Below, piece by piece: positions 59,110 through 64,000 of a stretch of 64,000 nucleotides of DNA. Below the pieces are notes generated by a model that was not told the origin of the DNA, searched no databases, and was given only the letters and a program-made list of their open reading frames with translations. How positions within the stretch are numbered: the first letter of the stretch is position 1; each line of letters starts with the position of its first letter. The translations under genes were made by a program, and so were the position numbers. The stretch is from Bifidobacterium mellis (GTDB taxonomy: Bacteria > Actinomycetota > Actinomycetes > Actinomycetales > Bifidobacteriaceae): contig NZ_KQ033885.1 of the NCBI RefSeq assembly GCF_000967265.1, forward strand, positions 1,779,538-1,843,537, in the 5' to 3' direction.

Positions 59110-59969
59110 GAAACATCTCGGCTTCGTTTGAATGCAACAAGCGAGGCCGATATGACAACCGGCAGGCATACCGAAAGGGCCATTCCTACGAAGATCTGCA
59201 CAAGTTGTCGAGAATCTGCGCCCCCAGGAGCAGGGAAGAGAAATATCACATGGCTCCATTGGTCGGGCACAAGAAAATTGGTTATCCCTGGGAGCATCCA
59301 CCAGAGCATGCTAAGGACGAAGGGGATGAGAACTTCAACATACCTATGGGTAGTAAAGAACGATGCAGCGACGGCAATATCTGCGAACAGGCCCGAAAGA
59401 ATGAATACCATTAGCATAACCGTGAGGATAGCCAATGGCTGATTGAAGCGGTACAACGGATACAGCCACGAATCTGAATAAATGAGCACGTATTTGGATC
59501 CGTCAACCAAACCCGTGGCATCCACGACATCACCATTGATGAAATTCATGTGTGGGTTCATGATTGCTGCAATAACCAAGTTTATCAAAAGCGGGCTCAA
59601 CCCCCCTATGCCTCCCAAAACAAATCCGGATGCCAGCGAGGTGTTCATGATTTTGCCGCGTCCCTCGCGTCCCAGCATTCCACTCATGCGTCGACTATGC
59701 CGCTCGATTGCAGCTACACTGCCGCCTACAAGAGCAGCAAGAAAAGGAAGAATGAATAGATAAAGTCCCGATCCAGTCCCATCGCAACTGAATAACATCA
59801 CGTCGCTGAGGAAAGTCAGTTCATGACCAGGAGCTAACCGAAAGCCAGCATAATGCGTCGTCGAATACTGGATTAGGAAAAGTGCAATCGACATCGCAAT
59901 TACCGAAACCATTCGAAGACTAGTCAAGCTGCGAGAGATTTGAGCCTTAGCCAGGGATGTATTAATCAA
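59106..59969 (-). CDS. Small ABC-transporter membrane protein 1
   Basis: A 287-residue polytopic protein with about six helices. The TTG at 59969 is preferred: GGAGG lies six bases upstream, and it gives MINTSLAKAQISRSL, parallel to the next gene. The frame is open to an ATG at 60011, but that ATG lies inside the stem-loop. A long extracytoplasmic loop (about 55-80 and 150-185) separates the helices. Follows the peptide gene and the stem-loop. Confidence 0.7.
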   Translation of the reverse strand: MINTSLAKAQISRSLTSLRMVSVIAMSIALFLIQYSTTHYAGFRLAPGHELTFLSDVMLFSCDGTGSGLYLFILPFLAALVGGSVAAIERHSRRMSGMLGREGRGKIMNTSLASGFVLGGIGGLSPLLINLVIAAIMNPHMNFINGDVVDATGLVDGSKYVLIYSDSWLYPLYRFNQPLAILTVMLMVFILSGLFADIAVAASFFTTHRYVEVLIPFVLSMLWWMLPGITNFLVPDQWSHVIFLFPAPGGADSRQLVQIFVGMALSVCLPVVISASLVAFKRSRDVS

Positions 59970-59998
59970 AATACTCCTCCGTTGAACATAAGAGTTGA

Positions 59999-60035
59999 CA
60001 AGTCCCTTCATCCATCTAATGGTCGAAGGGACTTG
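59999..60035 (-). promoter_or_regulatory. Stem-loop between peptide gene and transporter genes
   Basis: CAAGTCCCTTC (59999-60009) and GAAGGGACTTG (60025-60035) form a perfect 11-bp stem with a 15-base loop. No U-run follows in the minus direction, so it is more likely an attenuator or processing site than a full terminator. Confidence 0.6.
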
Positions 60036-60043
60036 CCGTTGTC

Positions 60044-60460
60044 TCAGGCTGAGTCAGGACTCCACACACCATAGGCCTGTGTGGTCCCGGAATAGGAATA
60101 TGCGTGCTGCAACCTCATATGGACCTGTGATCTCCCAAACCTCTGATATGCAGAGTTGTATACATATTGGTACTGGCCAGATTTCAGATTCACAGTTGCC
60201 GAATTGACATCTTTGTTGGAATAATTTAGCATCCAGCTGCGAATTGTACGGCCCTTGGATACACTGGTTGCCTTGATGTATCCTAAACTGGCATCTTGCT
60301 TTTGACGATTTGGAGTATCACTAGTTTGCCAGCTCGAGAGATAGGTGCTCCATCCAGTATCCGCGTGATTGTTAGCAAATGCAGCTGGTGCAAAGCTAAG
60401 CGATGCAGCAAGCGCTAAAGCTACAGCCATGCCTTTCTTTTTTAGATTTTTTAACAACAT
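60044..60460 (-). CDS. Secreted DUF2712-like peptide (bacteriocin-like candidate)
   Basis: The 138-residue protein has a signal peptide: basic MLLKNLKKKG, hydrophobic core about 11-28 and an AFA cleavage site near 29. The mature part is about 109 residues, Tyr/Ser-rich, without cysteine, ending QAYGVWSPDSA. The GVWSPDS end and overall pattern fit DUF2712 proteins of Gram-positives, usually next to ABC transporters. ATG 60460 has AAGGAGG at ideal distance; the frame upstream of it is non-coding. The promoter is near-consensus. Product could be a bacteriocin-like toxin or a cell-surface peptide. Confidence 0.75.
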   Translation of the reverse strand: MLLKNLKKKGMAVALALAASLSFAPAAFANNHADTGWSTYLSSWQTSDTPNRQKQDASLGYIKATSVSKGRTIRSWMLNYSNKDVNSATVNLKSGQYQYVYNSAYQRFGRSQVHMRLQHAYSYSGTTQAYGVWSPDSA

Positions 60461-60502
60461 TATGACCTCCTTAGTACTGCCATAGTAACTAGAGTCAAAT
60501 TT

Positions 60503-60532
60503 ATTATACTGACAAATAAGTCTCACTGTCAA
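60503..60532 (-). promoter_or_regulatory. Consensus promoter of the peptide operon
   Basis: TTGACA (60532-60527) and TATAAT (60508-60503) on the minus strand are separated by 18 bases, both perfect. AATTTGAC occurs twice here, overlapping the -35 and just after the -10, and may bind a regulator. Confidence 0.85.
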
Positions 60533-60863
60533 ATTAGCTTTTCGTCATCTTTTGTTTTCAGCTTCAACACAGCCGAATTTCCTTCAAAACTCTGCGATTA
60601 TCCCCCTGGATGCTCTATCTTCCTTTGTCTCGCAAACAGCTGCCAGTCATGCAGAAGAGCTGAAAAAATAGGTCAAACAGCAGATGAAACCGACAGCGTC
60701 AATGTTGATAATTTTGATCAACACTACCTCTGTATGGAAAAGAATAATGAAGTGGCACACAGCTGATTCATAACGGCTGTGCGAAAGATGAAGCAGGGCG
60801 CAACTGTGCCCTTACCTGGTGCAGCGAGAGCAAGTGCAGTCGCCGCATCAGCAGAAGCCATGT
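60533..60863. other. Interval between the peptide operon and the P-type ATPase
   Basis: About 330 bases, no gene. It contains a weak hairpin near 60755-60782, and base composition returns to core values at about 60840. This may be the right edge of the accessory region. No copy of the tRNA-Lys 3' end was found here. Confidence 0.45.
60755..60782 (-). terminator. Possible terminator after the P-type ATPase gene
   Basis: GCACAGC and GCTGTG form a short stem with a 12-base loop, followed on the minus strand by a T-rich stretch. It lies 80 bases after the ATPase stop. Confidence 0.3.
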
Positions 60864-63800
60864 TCATGCCCGCAGTCGTCTGACTGCCCAGTTGAACAGC
60901 TTGCGCAGTTCCGAGGCCACTAGAACCAGGGAGGCCAGGGCGATGCACTCGAGCCAGGCCTGAGGCTGGAGAGGGACGGTGCCGAAGGCCTCGCCCAGGA
61001 AGGGCACGTAGATCACCAGGAGCTGGAGCAGGATGGAGACGCCTATGGCGCCCCAGAGCCAGGGATTGCTGAAGAGCCCCTGGAAGGCCGACTTGTGGGA
61101 GGAGCGGGAGGCCAGGGCGTTGAAGAGCTGGGCGAAGACCAGGATGGTGAAGCCCATGGTCCGTGCCTCCCTGATCTGCGCCTCGTGACCGATCGCCTGG
61201 ACGGACCTGTCGGTGAAGAGACCGCCGCTCAGGTGCATGTCCATACCGATTAGGGTGACCACGGCCATGACCAGGCCTATGTAGATGATGTCGATCCACA
61301 TGTCCCGGTCGATCACCCGGTCGTTGATGGATCGGGGCGGGCGATCCATCAGATCGTCGGTCTGCGGGTCCACACCCATGGCCAGCGCGGGGGCCGCATC
61401 GGTCAACAGGTTGATCCAGAGCAGCTGGGTGGCCAGCAGCGGCACGGTGACACCCGCCATACCGGGCTGCGATATGCCCAGAAGCCCCGCGAAGACCACG
61501 CCGCCGAAGACCGTGAAGACCTCTCCCATGTTGGAGCTGAGCAGGTAGCGCAGGAACTTGCGGATGTTGTCGAATATGCCCCGGCCCTCCCGCACGGCCT
61601 GGACGATGGTGGCGAAATTGTCGTCCGCCAGGATCATCTTGGCTGACTCCTTGGTGACCTCGGTCCCGGTGATGCCCATGGCCACGCCGATGTCCGCAGT
61701 CTTGACAGCAGGGGCATCGTTGACGCCGTCGCCGGTCATGGCCACGACCTTGCCCTGATCCTGGAGCGATTCGACGATCTTCAGCTTGTGCTCGGGGGCC
61801 ACGCGGGCGTAGACGGAGACCTTGGAGGTGGTCTCACGAAGCTGGTCCGGATCCATGGCATCCAGCTGCTCGCCGGTGCAGGCGGGTTGCCCGGGTTCGA
61901 TGATGCCCAGGTCCCCTGCGATTCTGGCCGCAGTGAGCGGATGGTCGCCGGTGATCATAATCGTTCTGATGCCGGCCTTGTGAGCCTGCTCCACTGCATG
62001 ACGGACCTCGGTGCGGGGCGGGTCGATGATGCCGACCATGCCCGTCCAGATCAGATTGCTCTCCAGATTGGCGCTTTCCTGGATCACCTTATCCGCGGAC
62101 AGGCGGATTGCGGGAGCCTGCTGAGACCTCTGAGACAACCGGTCCGTCTGATCCGTCCCGACCGTGCTGGACGGTCCCTCCCCCTCGTCGGCTTCGGTCA
62201 GGGACGATAGTTCCTGGTCGGATAGAGGTCGGAAGGCCTGTCCCAGAGTCCTGTAGGCATCCGCCGAGAGACTGCCGACCCGGGCAAGTATCCTCTCCCG
62301 ATCGGCACTAGTCATAGACCTGACCTGGCCACCATCGAGAATCCGGTCACATTGGCCAAGCAACACGTCAGGAGCGCCCTTGCAGAAGAGGCGCGATTGC
62401 CCTTCGTCGCCATCATTCGGGGCGGCCAGGACCGACATGAGTTTGCGCTCGGACGTGAAAGGAATCTCGGCCAGACGACGGTAGCCATCAGCCTTGGCAT
62501 CAGAACCGACTTTACGAGCGGCAACGATCAGCGAGACCTCGGTGGGATCACCGACGATCTGCCAGTGACCCTGTCCCGATCCAGACTGGGCCCGGGAATT
62601 CGGTTCGGCCTGGTTCGCTTGCCAGTGAAGGTCTCCGTCGTTGGCGATGGCCCCGACCATCAGGGTCTCTTCAACCGCCTCAGCCAAAGTCGAATCGATG
62701 GTGTCCGTCGGCCGGTCGTCGGAACCTCCGGCCTCGACCGGCTGCATGGTTCCCTCCGGAGCGTACCCGGTGCCAGTGAGCCTGACCTGCCCCGAGGGGA
62801 CGACCACCCGTTCAACGGTCATTTCATTGCGTGTAAGAGTTCCTGTCTTGTCGGAGCAGATGACTGATGCCGATCCCAGGGTCTCCACCGAGCTGAGCTT
62901 CTTGACGATGGCATGATGCTTGGCCATGCGCTGCACGCCCAGGGCGAGAACCACAGTCAGGATGGCCGTCAGCCCCTCCGGCACAGCAGCTACGGCCAGA
63001 GATACGGCCATGAGCAGGGAATCAATCAGATCCTGGGTTGTCTGAAAGCCTTCCATCAGGGCCAAAGCAGCCAAAACCAGGGCGGCAATCAAGCAGACGG
63101 CCAGTCCGAGGAGCTTGGAGACGCGGGCCATCTCCTTCTGTAGGGGCGTGGGTTCCTCCTGGGTATCAGCCAGCATGTCGGCGATCTTCCCGACCTGGGT
63201 GTCCATACCAGTAGAGGTGACGATCATGCGCCCGTTCCCCTGGGTCACTGCGGTGCCGTTGAAGACCATGTTGGTTCTGTCACCCAGAGCCTTGGGCTGG
63301 TCAAGCCGACCGGGCCGCTTGCCCACCGGCAGCGACTCGCCGGTCAGCGATGCCTCGGCCACGCGCAGACCCGCGGCCTGGAACAGTCTTCCGTCGGCGC
63401 CGACCGAATCGCCTTCAGCCAGGACTACTACATCACCAGGCACGATCCTGCTGGTCTCCAGGCTGACCACCCGGCCGCATCGCAGCACCGAGGCGTGCGG
63501 GGCCGTCATGCTCGCCAGAGCATCCACAGCCCGCTCGGCCTTAGCCTCCTGAGCGTACCCCAGGGCGGCATTAAGGATGAGGATGATCATGATGACGATG
63601 GCATCAAAGGGCAGGGGCTCCCCGCCTCCTGATGCCGGATGTGAGCGTTCCACCACCCAGGGCACCAACGAAATGGCCGTGGCTGCCAGAAGCAGATAGA
63701 CCAAGGGGTCCTTGAACTGTTGAAGGAATTCCCTCCATGCAGGAACGGGAGGCGCTCCAGCCAGCTCATTAGGACCGAACCTGTCCAGCCGACGCGCCGC

Positions 63801-63992
63801 CTCGGCCTCATCCAGGCCCCGGTCGGGGTCCACATTCAGAGCAAGGGCAACCTGATCGACACCTACTATAGAAGGGTCCTTGAGGACGGGGCCATTCACT
63901 CTGCGCCTCTGCTCATGGCCCTGCCCTGCAGTCGGGATCACGCCGGTATCTGTCGATTTCTCATGCTTGGGATCGCTGGTCAACCCAGTCAT
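60864..63992 (-). CDS. P-type cation-transporting ATPase (calcium type)
   Basis: The 1042-residue pump has an N-terminal cation-ATPase domain (FGPNELAG), an actuator domain with LTGESLPV, and the phosphorylation site CSDKTGTLTRNEM (about 380). Later come the hinge region (AMTGDGVNDAPAVKTADIG) and six C-terminal helices. The PEGL motif in VAAVPEGLTA fits type-IIA/IIB calcium pumps. The ATG at 63992 is 8 bases from the window end; a later start is possible because the first 40 residues are poorly conserved in appearance. Probably exports Ca2+; the substrate is inferred from family. Confidence 0.92.
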   Translation of the reverse strand: MTGLTSDPKHEKSTDTGVIPTAGQGHEQRRRVNGPVLKDPSIVGVDQVALALNVDPDRGLDEAEAARRLDRFGPNELAGAPPVPAWREFLQQFKDPLVYLLLAATAISLVPWVVERSHPASGGGEPLPFDAIVIMIILILNAALGYAQEAKAERAVDALASMTAPHASVLRCGRVVSLETSRIVPGDVVVLAEGDSVGADGRLFQAAGLRVAEASLTGESLPVGKRPGRLDQPKALGDRTNMVFNGTAVTQGNGRMIVTSTGMDTQVGKIADMLADTQEEPTPLQKEMARVSKLLGLAVCLIAALVLAALALMEGFQTTQDLIDSLLMAVSLAVAAVPEGLTAILTVVLALGVQRMAKHHAIVKKLSSVETLGSASVICSDKTGTLTRNEMTVERVVVPSGQVRLTGTGYAPEGTMQPVEAGGSDDRPTDTIDSTLAEAVEETLMVGAIANDGDLHWQANQAEPNSRAQSGSGQGHWQIVGDPTEVSLIVAARKVGSDAKADGYRRLAEIPFTSERKLMSVLAAPNDGDEGQSRLFCKGAPDVLLGQCDRILDGGQVRSMTSADRERILARVGSLSADAYRTLGQAFRPLSDQELSSLTEADEGEGPSSTVGTDQTDRLSQRSQQAPAIRLSADKVIQESANLESNLIWTGMVGIIDPPRTEVRHAVEQAHKAGIRTIMITGDHPLTAARIAGDLGIIEPGQPACTGEQLDAMDPDQLRETTSKVSVYARVAPEHKLKIVESLQDQGKVVAMTGDGVNDAPAVKTADIGVAMGITGTEVTKESAKMILADDNFATIVQAVREGRGIFDNIRKFLRYLLSSNMGEVFTVFGGVVFAGLLGISQPGMAGVTVPLLATQLLWINLLTDAAPALAMGVDPQTDDLMDRPPRSINDRVIDRDMWIDIIYIGLVMAVVTLIGMDMHLSGGLFTDRSVQAIGHEAQIREARTMGFTILVFAQLFNALASRSSHKSAFQGLFSNPWLWGAIGVSILLQLLVIYVPFLGEAFGTVPLQPQAWLECIALASLVLVASELRKLFNWAVRRLRA

Positions 63993-64000
63993 GCCACTCT

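Noticed and set aside
36690-60700. CRISPR arrays, complete insertion sequences or integrases
   Set aside because: No regular repeat-spacer pattern, no intact transposase or recombinase frame, and no terminal inverted repeats were seen.
57000-61000. attR copy of the tRNA-Lys 3' end
   Set aside because: The sequence around GTTCGAGTCCCAC was looked for and not found, so island ends are inferred only from composition and gene content.

Overview
The window looks like a chromosomal segment of a high-G+C actinobacterium, most probably a Bifidobacterium. The evidence is the run lysC-recR-dnaX, a compact actinobacterial Tad pilus cluster, a fused Nudix/histidine-phosphatase gene next to ppk, the murT-gatD pair beside dnaB, DUF4244/Rv3654c-type pilus proteins, and housekeeping genes that are clearly GC-rich. 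The species cannot be fixed from the sequence alone.

Layout. 1-4.5 kb: aspartokinase (cut by the window edge), recR and dnaX, all on the minus strand. 4.5-9.2 kb: a seven-gene minus-strand Tad pilus operon. 9.4-14.8 kb: a candidate small RNA, then ppk, Nudix-phosphatase, a conserved unknown gene and upp on the plus strand. 15-36 kb: mostly core genes (FtsX-type permease, GDPD, aldo/keto reductase, UbiB-type kinase, phasin-like protein, gatD/murT, dnaB, MATE pump, glnB/amt, ftsY, GNAT) and a two-component plus ABC-transporter operon headed by a coupled 31-codon leader ORF. tRNA-Lys(TTT) lies at 36.6 kb.

From the tRNA to about 60.5 kb the sequence changes. It has lower G+C, long gene-poor stretches, broken genes and defence genes. 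A decayed MobF/TraA relaxase remnant lies near the tRNA and suggests arrival on a conjugative or mobilizable element. Cargo includes an intact SIR2-HerA pair, a convergent pair of unknown genes, a DUF4062-like protein, a DUF262 gene followed by a DUF4935 PIN nuclease, a broken AbiH gene and a broken SF1 helicase of about 1278 codons. Several of these genes carry single in-frame stop codons, most explainable by G:C to A:T transitions. The island is therefore eroding, with SIR2-HerA and DUF262-PIN still intact.

At 57-60.5 kb is an intact minus-strand operon. It has a consensus promoter, a secreted DUF2712-like peptide, a long stem-loop, three small polytopic membrane proteins and one ABC ATPase. 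It is a good candidate for a bacteriocin-like or secreted-peptide export/immunity system. A P-type calcium ATPase closes the window and returns to core-like base composition.
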